Assembly (NCBI GenBank): GCA_003820635.1
Contig: RPOS01000110.1
Span: 1-10,300 of the forward strand
DNA length: 10,300 bases
DNA from: Verrucomicrobiaceae bacterium
GTDB taxonomy: Bacteria > Verrucomicrobiota > Verrucomicrobiae > Verrucomicrobiales > Akkermansiaceae
Direction of reading: 5' to 3'
Position numbers and translations under genes: made by a program. Positions within the stretch are counted from its first letter, which is position 1; each line of letters starts with the position of its first letter. Below are positions 1-7,100 of the stretch, piece by piece. A model generated the notes under the pieces. The model saw nothing but the letters and a program-made list of their open reading frames with translations, was not told the origin of the DNA and searched no databases.

Positions 1-226
1 GCGCGTCTCATGGCCCGATCCTGCCAGCCAAAACCAAGATGGCAAGCGGATTTCATACATTTTATCTGTCACTATGAAGAAGATCTGTCTCCAGATTTAC
101 CCCCTTGCGCGCCGACTTTCCTGAACGGAAAGGAAATGGCCCCCATAAAGTTTTTATTTTCCGCAAGCTGCGGCGGAAACAGAATTCCCACAGACGGAAT
201 GGAAACACATGCTCCCGCCACTATGC
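1..226. other. Left edge, no supported gene
   Basis: I see no convincing gene here. Open frames in this stretch lack recognisable domains. A 16-codon frame on the plus strand starts at the ATG at 74 (MKKICL...), with no further support. A short inverted repeat (TTTCCGC 158-164, GCGGAAA 173-179) lies 3' of the SDR gene, but on the minus strand it is followed by A residues rather than T, so it is not a good intrinsic terminator for that gene. Confidence 0.4.
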
Positions 227-877
227 TCAGCGGCTGTCCAACTGGAAGACCTGGCCGGAGGTGTGCGGCAGTTCGTGATGGAGGAAGCGAATGAAGCCGG
301 CCACGTGGCCACAGGTGTTGAGGCGTCCCAGGCTGTGCGCGGCGAGAACTTCGGCGCGGCGCGCGGCGGTCACGGATTGTGTCATGCGGCTTTCGAGAAA
401 TCCCGGCAGGATGGCATTGACGCGGATATTGGACGGACCATAGCGCTGCGCGAGATCGGTCACCAACCCGAGCAGCGCGGCCTTGGCGGCGGCGTAGGCG
501 GCTTGGCCTGGCGGCGGATGCAGGGCGGAATGGCTGGAAATGAAAACGATGTGCCCGCATTTCCGCTGAAGCATGGCTGGCAGCACGGCCTTGGTGCAGT
601 TGAGGGCTCCACGGAAATTCACGGACCAGATATCGTCCCACGCGTCTTCGGTAAGCCGGGCCAGCGGGGCATCCCGGGTGATTCCGGCGGCGCACACCAG
701 CAGATCGACCGGCCGGCTCTTGAAATAACTGCTGACGGCCGCCGGATCGCGGACGTCGAGCTCGCGGCTGCCGGGCGCGGCGAGGTCCCAGCGGGACTGC
801 CGCAAGGCGTCTGCAAGGGCGCTGCCGAGGGAACCGGTGCCGCCGGTGATGACCGCGTGCTGCGTTTCGGAATGCAT
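227..877 (-). CDS. SDR family NAD(P)-dependent oxidoreductase (FabG-like)
   Basis: A classical short-chain dehydrogenase/reductase of 216 residues, expected to be cytosolic and to oxidise or reduce a carbonyl/hydroxyl substrate with NAD(P)(H). The N-terminal Rossmann motif TGGTGSLG is at residues 11-18, a CAAG motif (counterpart of NNAG) at 62-65, and the full catalytic tetrad is visible: Asn87 (SVNF), Ser115 (ISSHSA), Tyr128 and Lys132 (YAAAK). The end, SGQVFQLDSR, resembles FabG-like reductases. The ATG at 877 is preferred; the frame also opens at a TTG (916), but those 13 residues precede the expected start of the fold. No Shine-Dalgarno sequence at usual spacing is seen. It stands alone, so the substrate cannot be inferred; 3-oxoacyl-ACP reductase is one possibility. 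Family assignment is firm, substrate unknown. Confidence 0.88.
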   Translation of the reverse strand: MHSETQHAVITGGTGSLGSALADALRQSRWDLAAPGSRELDVRDPAAVSSYFKSRPVDLLVCAAGITRDAPLARLTEDAWDDIWSVNFRGALNCTKAVLPAMLQRKCGHIVFISSHSALHPPPGQAAYAAAKAALLGLVTDLAQRYGPSNIRVNAILPGFLESRMTQSVTAARRAEVLAAHSLGRLNTCGHVAGFIRFLHHELPHTSGQVFQLDSR

Positions 878-1172
878 CGCGGGTGCAGCATGGCCCGGTT
901 TCCTAGCCGCGGGCAAGAGCGCCGGGCGGAATTTCCAAGAACCCAGGAAATGTTTGGGAATAACCCGGGGATAGCCGCCGATAGATTTTGCGACATTGGC
1001 CGGGTAGCGGACTTATGGGGACGCCGCGGAGACTCATGCCCAATTTGTTCTTGCCGTGGAACGCCCGGACCTGTCGTGGGGAACACGCGTTCGGGCGGGT
1101 TGTTCACACTATGAAGAAGAAGATCTTATGAGTTCAAAAATAAGAAATTCATCAGAGCGGCCGGAAAACGCA
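878..1172. other. Intergenic region between SDR gene and pdhC terminator
   Basis: About 295 bases without a supported gene. A minus-strand frame reading from 1107 into the SDR gene has no recognisable domain and uses the wrong frame for the SDR. A short plus-strand frame MKKKIL-stop begins at 1111; its context CACTATGAAGAAG also occurs at 70-82. The SDR promoter should lie here, but I could not pick -35/-10 boxes with confidence. Confidence 0.4.
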
Positions 1173-1208
1173 CAGGTCCCATGCGCCGGAACCGACCCAT
1201 GGGACCTG
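1173..1208 (-). terminator. Likely intrinsic terminator of pdhC
   Basis: A perfect 11-bp inverted repeat (CAGGTCCCATG at 1173-1183, CATGGGACCTG at 1198-1208) with a 14-nt loop lies 25 nt beyond the pdhC stop codon. On the minus strand the stem is followed after four bases by TTTT. The position and stem fit a Rho-independent terminator; the T-tract is short and slightly displaced, so efficiency is uncertain. Confidence 0.7.
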
Positions 1209-1233
1209 AAGTGAAGCGGGGATGTGCTCACGC

Positions 1234-2559
1234 TCAAAGGAGCATCAGCGCGGGCTGCTCAATGAGTTTCCTGACCTCCGAGAGGAACTGCGCGGCCACG
1301 GCTCCATCGACGACGCGGTGGTCGCAGGAGAGGCCAAGGTTCATCCGCAGGCCGGGGACGATCTGACCGTTCTTGACGACGGGTTTCTCGATGGCGGCAC
1401 CCACCGAGAGGATGCCGGCTTGAGGCGGGTTGATGATGGCGTCGAAGGACTCGATGCCCCATGCGCCGAGGTTGGAAACGGTGATGGTGCCGCCGTCGAA
1501 TTCATCGGGGCGGAGTTTCTTGTCCTTGGCGCGGACGGCGAAGTCTTTGACGGCGCGGGAAATGGCCAGCAGGGATTTGCTTTCTGCCTCTTTGATGACT
1601 GGGGTGACGAGGCCATCGTCCACGGCCACCGCCACGGAGAGGCCGACGTGGTTGAATTTGACGATGTGATCGCCGGCAAACGAGGCGTTGATGGCGGGCA
1701 CGGCCTGCGTGGCATTGATGACGGCTTTGAGGATGAAATCGTTGACGGAGTATTTGTTTCCGTGGGTTTTCTCGGCCTGGTCGTTGACCTGCTTGCGCAA
1801 GGCCATGAGCGGTGCGGCGTCCACATCCACGTGCAGGTAGAAGTGCGGGATGGTGGTCTTGGAGGTGAGCAGGCGCGAGGCGATGACCTTGCGCATGGTG
1901 CTGAGCTCGATGGTCTCATCGCCGGCTTTGGCAGCGGGCAGGATGGCTTGCGGAGCGGGAGCTGCCGGTGCCGGGGTGGCGGCCACGGCGGGTGTGGTGG
2001 CCTTGGCCTTGATGGCGGAGGCAAGCGCCGCCGCCGCCGCCGCCTCGTTGGAGGCCGCGGGTTTCGTTGCGGAGCTGGCGGCGGCTTCCACATCGCCGCG
2101 GGTGATGCGGCCGACCGGGCCGGTGCCGGTGATGGCGGCCAGGTTCACACCCAGCTCATCGGCCACCTTGCGGGCGAGGGGTGAGGCAAGCACGCGGTCT
2201 CCGGCAGCGGCGCGTGCGGATACCGGCACAGCGGCAGAAGTTGGAGCGGGTGTCGCGGCTGCGGTGCTTGCCGCTGGCGGCGGAGCCACGCTGAGGTGGG
2301 CCTCGTCCGGGGCGCGGCCGGAGTCTCCATTGAGCACGGCGAGAATGGCACCGATGGGGGCTTTTTCTCCAGCCTGAACGAGGATTTCCGTCAACACGCC
2401 ATCATCGAAAGACTCCATTTCCATGGTCGCCTTGTCGGTTTCCACGTCGGCAAGGACGTCACCGATTTCGACGGAGTCGCCGACTTGTTTGTGCCATTTG
2501 ACAAGGGTTCCCTCGGTCATGGTGTCCGAGAGTTTGGGCATTTCGATATTGACGGACAT
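1234..2559 (-). CDS. pdhC: Pyruvate dehydrogenase E2, dihydrolipoamide acetyltransferase
   Basis: The E2 core subunit of the pyruvate dehydrogenase complex: it takes the acetyl group from E1 on a swinging lipoyl arm and passes it to CoA. Domains in order across 441 residues: one lipoyl domain (1-80, lipoyl-lysine K43 in ETDKATMEMES), an Ala/Pro-rich linker (about 90-118), a peripheral subunit-binding domain (about 123-158, VLASPLARKVADELGV...GRITRGDV), a second Ala-rich linker (about 160-210), and the acyltransferase domain (about 214-441) with the active site DHRVVDG, His414. The ATG at 2559 begins the lipoyl domain directly. No Shine-Dalgarno is apparent. An intrinsic terminator follows. 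Unlike many genomes, it does not directly follow pdhB: 1.64 kb of other DNA, including a terminator at 2638-2672, lies between, so it probably has its own promoter within 2560-2637. The symbol follows from the pdhA/pdhB partners nearby; the E2 family itself also serves branched-chain and acetoin complexes. Confidence 0.95.
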   Translation of the reverse strand: MSVNIEMPKLSDTMTEGTLVKWHKQVGDSVEIGDVLADVETDKATMEMESFDDGVLTEILVQAGEKAPIGAILAVLNGDSGRAPDEAHLSVAPPPAASTAAATPAPTSAAVPVSARAAAGDRVLASPLARKVADELGVNLAAITGTGPVGRITRGDVEAAASSATKPAASNEAAAAAALASAIKAKATTPAVAATPAPAAPAPQAILPAAKAGDETIELSTMRKVIASRLLTSKTTIPHFYLHVDVDAAPLMALRKQVNDQAEKTHGNKYSVNDFILKAVINATQAVPAINASFAGDHIVKFNHVGLSVAVAVDDGLVTPVIKEAESKSLLAISRAVKDFAVRAKDKKLRPDEFDGGTITVSNLGAWGIESFDAIINPPQAGILSVGAAIEKPVVKNGQIVPGLRMNLGLSCDHRVVDGAVAAQFLSEVRKLIEQPALMLL

Positions 2560-2637
2560 GGTGCGTGTGGGAAGTGGCGGGAGGATGGGAAAAAGCGGGG
2601 TGAATTCCAGTCTTTTTAAGTGAGCGGGGCGGAGACG

Positions 2638-2672
2638 AAAAAGCGCGGGGAGTGGTTTTCTCCGCCGCGCTT
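2638..2672 (-). terminator. Intrinsic terminator after the Cys-rich lipoprotein gene
   Basis: Reading the minus strand, AAGCGCGG (2672-2665) pairs perfectly with CCGCGCTT (2648-2641) over a 16-nt loop, and the stem runs into TTTTT (2642-2638). It begins 24 nt after the stop of the lipoprotein gene at 2696. This is a classic Rho-independent terminator. It should prevent transcripts from the upstream genes reaching pdhC, whose start is 79 nt further on. Confidence 0.8.
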
Positions 2673-2695
2673 GGGAAATCCGGGCCGCCGCCGGA

Positions 2696-3100
2696 TCAGG
2701 GAGCTAGCGGCTTCATCGTGGGAATCAGACCCATGTGCGGGCTGCCGGTGGCGCTTTGCACGGTGGCCATCCGCATGGTGGACTCGGAAGTGGTGCCGCA
2801 GCAGTCCTTTTTCGGGCAGAATAAACGCACGCAGGGGCCGCAGGAAATCCGGGTTTTCTTGGTCACCGTCTTGTAGCGGGGAACCTTTTTCTCGATGGTC
2901 TGCACCATGCCGCCCTTGCCGCCTTTCCCGCTGCCGGCAACGTAAACTTCCTCAGTCACGATGTCGTAGCCGCAGGTTTTGACCTGCTTGGTTTCGGTGC
3001 GGTAGCCGGCGGATTGCGAGTGCACGCCGAACATCGAGCAGCAGGAAGAGAAGCCGAGTGAAATCGCGGCCAAAGAGAGGAGCAGGGCGAGGTTTTTCAT
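2696..3100 (-). CDS. Cys-rich putative lipoprotein, unknown function
   Basis: A 134-residue protein I do not recognise. Residues 1-19 form a signal peptide (MKN followed by a Leu/Ala-rich core) ending GFSSC, which resembles a relaxed lipobox with lipidated Cys20; a second Cys follows at 21. The mature part is basic and contains an internal near-repeat: YRTETKQVKTCG (33-44) and YKTVTKKTRISCG (76-88). A glycine/lysine stretch (about 56-64) separates them. Near the C-terminus cysteines lie at 87, 90, 95, 100 and 101 (C-x2-C-x4-C-x4-CC), which could bind metal or form disulfides in the envelope. The ATG at 3100 gives a proper leader. It lies 32 nt downstream of a tiny lipoprotein-like frame with a similar leader end and is followed by a strong terminator, so these two may form a small operon. 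The gene looks real; function is open. Confidence 0.72.
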   Translation of the reverse strand: MKNLALLLSLAAISLGFSSCCSMFGVHSQSAGYRTETKQVKTCGYDIVTEEVYVAGSGKGGKGGMVQTIEKKVPRYKTVTKKTRISCGPCVRLFCPKKDCCGTTSESTMRMATVQSATGSPHMGLIPTMKPLAP

Positions 3101-3105
3101 GATTT

Positions 3106-3120
3106 GATGGATGGATGGAT
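3106..3120. repeat. GATG tetranucleotide repeat upstream of lipoprotein start
   Basis: Three full copies of GATG plus GAT in tandem, 6-20 nt upstream of the start codon of the Cys-rich lipoprotein gene (CATC repeats on the coding strand). It occupies the place where a ribosome binding site would be. The array is short, so it may be chance. Confidence 0.6.
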
Positions 3121-3132
3121 TTGAGAGGGAAT

Positions 3133-3210
3133 TCAGAACAGGCAGCAGCAGGAAGTTGTTGCCAAGACCAGCAGAGAGGAAACGACAAGCAGCAGCAAGC
3201 GCGGAATCAT
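3133..3210 (-). CDS. Putative 25-residue lipoprotein-like peptide
   Basis: A very short frame from ATG at 3210 to TGA at 3133-3135. It encodes MIPR, then a hydrophobic run of Leu/Val (residues 5-17), then ATTSCCCLF and stop. That is the shape of a lipoprotein signal peptide with a loose lipobox (TTSC, Cys21) and almost no mature part. The next gene downstream, 32 nt away on the same strand, has a leader ending FSSCCSMFG, so the two ends resemble each other. No clear Shine-Dalgarno is seen. Tiny membrane-anchored lipopeptides such as entericidins exist, but those are longer. It could be a real micro-lipoprotein, a leader left after truncation of a larger gene, or chance. Confidence 0.42.
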   Translation of the reverse strand: MIPRLLLLVVSSLLVLATTSCCCLF

Positions 3211-3276
3211 GCTTGGAATGCTAGAAACACCCGGCAGCTTGGCAATGAAAAAGACGGCGGAAAAACACCAGGGTGA

Positions 3277-3669
3277 TCAAGCTAGGGAGAGGAGAGAATC
3301 GCGGTAGGTGAGGTCTAGCATGGCGCGGCGGCGTTTCTTTCGGAGGCTGCGGGTATCGGTGAGGTCGATTTTGAGCAGATTGAGGACGATCCGGCGCAGG
3401 GCTCCGATCTGGCGTTTGAGAGCGGGATGGAGAGCGCCGATGTGCATTTTGATCCATTTGCGCAACCTGTCGATTTGAAGGTCGCAGAAGTCTTCGATGT
3501 CGGAAAAGCAGTTCATCCCGCAAAGCATGGCACTCACGGCCATGAAGAGCACTTCACCAAAATGATGCAGCTTATTGCCGCCGGTGCGTGGATCTTCGAT
3601 GACAGAAAATGAGGCGATACAGGCGGGCAGGCCGCCAGACCAGTCGGATTTGTTAGAATTGCGGAGCAT
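3277..3669 (-). pseudogene. ISAs1-type (H-repeat) transposase, internally deleted
   Basis: An open frame of 130 residues from ATG 3669 (134 if the TTG at 3681 is used) that joins the two ends of an ISAs1-family DDE transposase. The first half carries the N-terminal associated domain: SFSVIEDPRTGG, then LHHFGEVLFMAVSAMLCG and the SDIEDFCD...RLRKWI stretch. The second half has the family's C-terminal signature, GALRRIVLNLLK, followed by the basic SLRKKRRRA segment. Family members are usually about 350-400 residues; the whole catalytic core between RKWI and GALRR is missing, while the frame stayed open. It cannot be an active transposase. Clear terminal inverted repeats or a target duplication were not found. 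It lies within the block separating pdhB from pdhC, suggesting past insertion and decay there. Confidence 0.82.
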
Positions 3670-3743
3670 CCGGGCATGCAACCACCTGATATGGTGTACA
3701 AGTCCTAAATGTCATGGTTTACAACCTATTATCACTGCTTTCC

Positions 3744-3914
3744 CTATCTCGATCGCCGTGGTGCGTAGACGCAGGCGATGAACGCGAAGGCGCATGGGAC
3801 GAGCACGGTGGCCCTGAAGGTCACGTATTTCCGCTGCTCCCATTTCGGGCGTTGCTCGAGGGTTTCCGTGCCAGCTCCGGAGAGCCGGAAGAACGCGCGT
3901 TTGATGGTGTGCAT
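3744..3914 (-). CDS. Possible small membrane protein, hypothetical
   Basis: A 56-residue frame starting with MHTIKRAFFRLSG. It has a charged N-terminal half (about 18-34, including RPKWEQRKY) and one likely membrane segment (about 35-51, TVLVPCAFAFIACVYA), then a basic tail APRRSR. Third codon positions are mostly G or C, as in the neighbouring genes, which supports coding. I do not recognise a family and see no ribosome binding site. It sits between two transposase remnants, so it could itself be a leftover piece. Confidence 0.35.
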   Translation of the reverse strand: MHTIKRAFFRLSGAGTETLEQRPKWEQRKYVTFRATVLVPCAFAFIACVYAPRRSR

Positions 3915-4123
3915 GGCAGATATGGTTCGGGGACGGAGCACCGGGGCCTGCGTTTCCTGGTTGCAACCGGGCATTACGTGAATGGACGTGGCGGCATTTC
4001 AATTTTCGATTTCGAAAACTTTGCCGGGTTGGATGGTCAACCCTGAGTTGCGTGAGCCGTTGCACGAGCTCATCCATCGCCGGATCTTGTGATACTCGCT
4101 CCCAGTCGATCGCCTCCCGGATA

Positions 4124-4197
4124 TGGTTTGGGGCCGCTCCGGCGGACTACCGTTGGAGCAGCTATGGGGAAGCCGTGCGCCGAGGTGATGAAGCGCG

Positions 4198-4201
<4 letters not shown>
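4124..4201 (+). pseudogene. C-terminal fragment of a RAYT-type (Y1) transposase
   Basis: The plus strand from 4133 encodes AAPADYRWSSYGEAVRRGDE and ends AR-stop at 4199-4201. DYRWSSYGEA is the hallmark C-terminal motif of REP-associated tyrosine transposases (Y1_Tnp/TnpA_REP), where it usually follows NPVRAGLV. Just upstream, GGTTTG at 4125-4130 would read G-L of that motif if one base has been lost, consistent with decay. No other part of the protein is recognisable. Its TAA overlaps the pdhB stop on the opposite strand within the sequence TTAA (4198-4201). It is only a remnant. Confidence 0.55.
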
Positions 4202-5184
<983 letters not shown>

Positions 5185-5196
5185 GGTTCGATTGGT

Positions 5197-6273
5197 TCAG
5201 CTGTCGAAGAAATGGCGGCCGATCTTGGAGGCTTCGGTCTGGTTGTCGGTTTCCCAATACACATCAGTGCTGATGTCGGCGATGGTGGGGGCGGGCGATT
5301 CGTCTGCGAATTTCACCGCGGCGGCGGCTTCTTCCTGTGCGGCCTTGCTGATCGCTGTGGCTGCCTCCTCTGTTAGAACGCCTTCCTCGATCAGCTTGCG
5401 GCGAAAGACGTTGATCGGATCGTGGTTCTGCTTGTAGTGCTCGATCTCCTCCGGCGTGCGGTATTTCTTGTGGTTGGCATCGGCAATACTGTGACCGTAG
5501 TAGCGGTAGGTGTCGATTTCCAGCAGGCTGGGCTTGTGCTCCTTGCGGGCGCGCTCCATGGCGATGTGGGTCTTGGCGCGGACTTCGTAAATGTCGGAGC
5601 CGTCGATGACATCCCATTCCATGCCGTAGGCCTCACCACGCTGGGCGAGGCAGCCGCCGAAGGCTGATGAGCGTTCCTGCGAAGTGCCCATCGAGTAGCC
5701 GTTGTTCTCGATCACGAAAACCACCGGGATGTCGAACAGCGCGGCGAGGTTGAGCGATTCGTGGAAGGCACCCTGGTTCACCGCGCCATCGCCGAGGTAG
5801 CAGAGGCAGCAACCTTCGCGACCGAGATACTTGAGGCCGTAGGCGAGCCCGAGCCCGAGCGGCGTCTGGCCGGCGACGATGCCATGCCCGCCCCAGAAAT
5901 TCTTGTCGGGCGCGAAGAAGTGCATTGAGCCACCCTTGCCCTTCGAGCAACCGGTTTGCTTGCCGAACATTTCCGCCATGCACTCGTTCATGCCCATGCC
6001 GACGGCCAGCGCGTGGCCGTGATCCCGGTAGGCGGTGATGAAATGGTCATCCGGCCCACCGAGCGAGATGGTGCCGACCGCCACCGCTTCCTGGCCGATG
6101 TAGAGATGGAGGAAACCACCGATTTTTCCCGCTTGGTAGTATTTCAGCCCGGCCTGCTCGAAGCGCCGGATGCGGACCATCTGGGTGAACAGCTCGATTT
6201 TCCGCTCGGGCGTGAGCGACTGGTTGATCGGTGAGCTGGCGAAATCGAGCGGTGAGGGATTGGCGCTGGTCAT
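5197..6273 (-). CDS. pdhA: Pyruvate dehydrogenase E1 component, alpha subunit
   Basis: The alpha chain of the two-subunit E1. Starting at ATG 6273 it has 358 residues; the frame extends to a TTG at 6336, but the extra 21 residues are Pro/Arg-rich and unlike the family, so the ATG is preferred. The core begins at residue 21 or so (LTPERKIELFTQMVRIRRFE). The thiamine-diphosphate motif starts GDGAVNQGAFHESLNLAALF (GDG at 161-163) and ends with the family's Asn-Asn (ENN) about 30 residues on. GQEAVAVG, RDHGHALA, KGKGGSMHFF and the YRYYGHSIAD loop are also typical. The C-terminus extends about 40 residues beyond the EEAA region. First gene of pdhA-pdhB; its promoter must lie in 6274-6396, a divergent spacer towards the decayed gene at 6397. 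No Shine-Dalgarno seen. Confidence 0.95.
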   Translation of the reverse strand: MTSANPSPLDFASSPINQSLTPERKIELFTQMVRIRRFEQAGLKYYQAGKIGGFLHLYIGQEAVAVGTISLGGPDDHFITAYRDHGHALAVGMGMNECMAEMFGKQTGCSKGKGGSMHFFAPDKNFWGGHGIVAGQTPLGLGLAYGLKYLGREGCCLCYLGDGAVNQGAFHESLNLAALFDIPVVFVIENNGYSMGTSQERSSAFGGCLAQRGEAYGMEWDVIDGSDIYEVRAKTHIAMERARKEHKPSLLEIDTYRYYGHSIADANHKKYRTPEEIEHYKQNHDPINVFRRKLIEEGVLTEEAATAISKAAQEEAAAAVKFADESPAPTIADISTDVYWETDNQTEASKIGRHFFDS

Positions 6274-6396
6274 GGCGGACGCGGAAATGGGTGGGCGGCG
6301 GGCCGGAACCGTCGCGAAGCCAAGGCGCGGAGGCAAGGATTTTCAGGCTCCCACCCGGCTATCGACACCGTAAAACGGCCACTGCAAGCTGCCGGC

Positions 6397-6799
6397 ATGC
6401 CCGGAGACGCCATGCAAGGTTCCGCCGCAGAGGTCCACGCGCGCAGCCCGGCGGCGGAAAAGATCGCGCTCTTCCGCTCCCTTTTCCGCGGGCGGAACGA
6501 TGTTTATCCCCGGCGTTTTGAAAACCAGCGGAGCGGCCGCGCGGGTTATGCGCCTGCCTGGGGTGCCCGGCATTTGCGAGAAACCCCGGATCAAATGCGC
6601 CGATTGCCTGAACCGCGCGTTTCTGCCGGTGACCGACGAGGTGATCCGCTGCCACCTCTCCGGCAAGGACCCTCATGGCAAGGATTTCGTGGCCGGTGTT
6701 TATCCGATGCTGGCGGACGAAACATCCCATTTCCTCGCCATCAACTTCGACAAGGAATCCTGGTGCGAGAACGTGCTGGCCGTCATGGCAAACTGCCGA
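6397..6799 (+). pseudogene. TOTE conflict system primase (AEP) N-terminus, frameshifted fragment
   Basis: The N-terminal part of the large primase-helicase proteins whose first domain is the archaeo-eukaryotic primase domain of TOTE conflict systems. From ATG 6397 it reads AEKIALFRSLFRGRNDVYPR and, shortly after, SGRAGYAPA, the usual opening. Near 6560 homology moves to the next frame: GVPGICEKPRIKCADCLNRA, then FLPVTDEVIR, GKDFVAGVYPML and FLAINFDKESW. Family members read roughly YAPACANEWVRGICEK here, so about 12 nt are lost and one base is gained around 6559-6565. In FLAINFDK the first Asp of the expected DFD catalytic motif is Asn. Homology stops at about 6799 (ANCR), before the rest of the primase and the whole helicase. 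Full proteins are several hundred residues longer. Clearly broken; from recollection of the family, not a search. Confidence 0.72.
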
Positions 6800-7050
6800 T
6801 CCCCTTCGACAACTGGAGCGAGATGGAGGTAGATCTGTTCTGCGCCGGGCTCAAGCTCGCCATCGAGATCGACGGCCCGCAGCACCTCGCCGACCCCGCC
6901 GCCTATCGCCGCGACCGTCGCAAGGACGCTTTGCTCCAGGAAAACGGCTGCCACGTCCTGCGTTTCCTCACCGAAGATCTGTCGAAATGCCTCGATGCCA
7001 CGCTCGACGCCATTCACCGCGCCATCGCGCATCTCCGGCACAGGTGCTGA
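6790..7050 (+). pseudogene. DUF559 (Vsr-like) endonuclease domain fragment
   Basis: In the frame of the 6397 start, the stretch from about 6793 reads LPIPFDNWSEMEVDLFCAG and continues KLAIEIDGPQHLADPAAYRR, DRRKDALLQENG and HVLRFLTEDL. This is a DUF559-type nuclease domain of the PD-(D/E)xK/Vsr-like fold; the acidic residues of MEVDL and EIDG and the His of GPQH are present, so the domain itself looks intact through its C-terminus at the TGA 7048-7050. It lacks its own start and N-terminal part, and begins exactly where the primase fragment stops in the neighbouring frame. Because the 6397 frame runs open from start to this domain, a 217-residue hybrid could be translated, but its middle would be out-of-frame junk. 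The symporter gene converges from 50 nt away. Confidence 0.68.
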
Positions 7051-7100
7051 CACGCAAGCCGCGCGGGGCGGCATCTCCAGTGATTCCACGAGTCCGCAAA

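Noticed and set aside
158..179. Inverted repeat as terminator of the SDR gene
   Set aside because: On the minus strand it is followed by A-rich sequence rather than a T-tract, and the stem is only 7 bp.
2026..2044. CGC/GCC triplet run as a microsatellite
   Set aside because: It encodes the alanine-rich linker of PdhC; low-complexity linkers in E2 proteins explain it.
1222..2184. Long plus-strand open frame (320 codons) opposite pdhC
   Set aside because: Antisense shadow of a strongly supported gene; Gly/Asp-rich sequence without a domain, kept open by GC-rich codon use.
3265..3697. ACACCA / TGGTGT as terminal inverted repeats of the ISAs1-type element
   Set aside because: Only six matching bases, no further similarity and no target duplication; could easily be chance.
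3714..4046. Plus-strand open frame of 110 codons
   Set aside because: No recognisable motif, and it overlaps the better-composed minus-strand frame at 3744-3914.
3998..4138. Minus-strand open stretch reading EAIDWERVSQDPAMDELVQ
   Set aside because: Looks protein-like but has a stop just before it, no start until MDEL, and its downstream part loses protein character; I could not assign a family.
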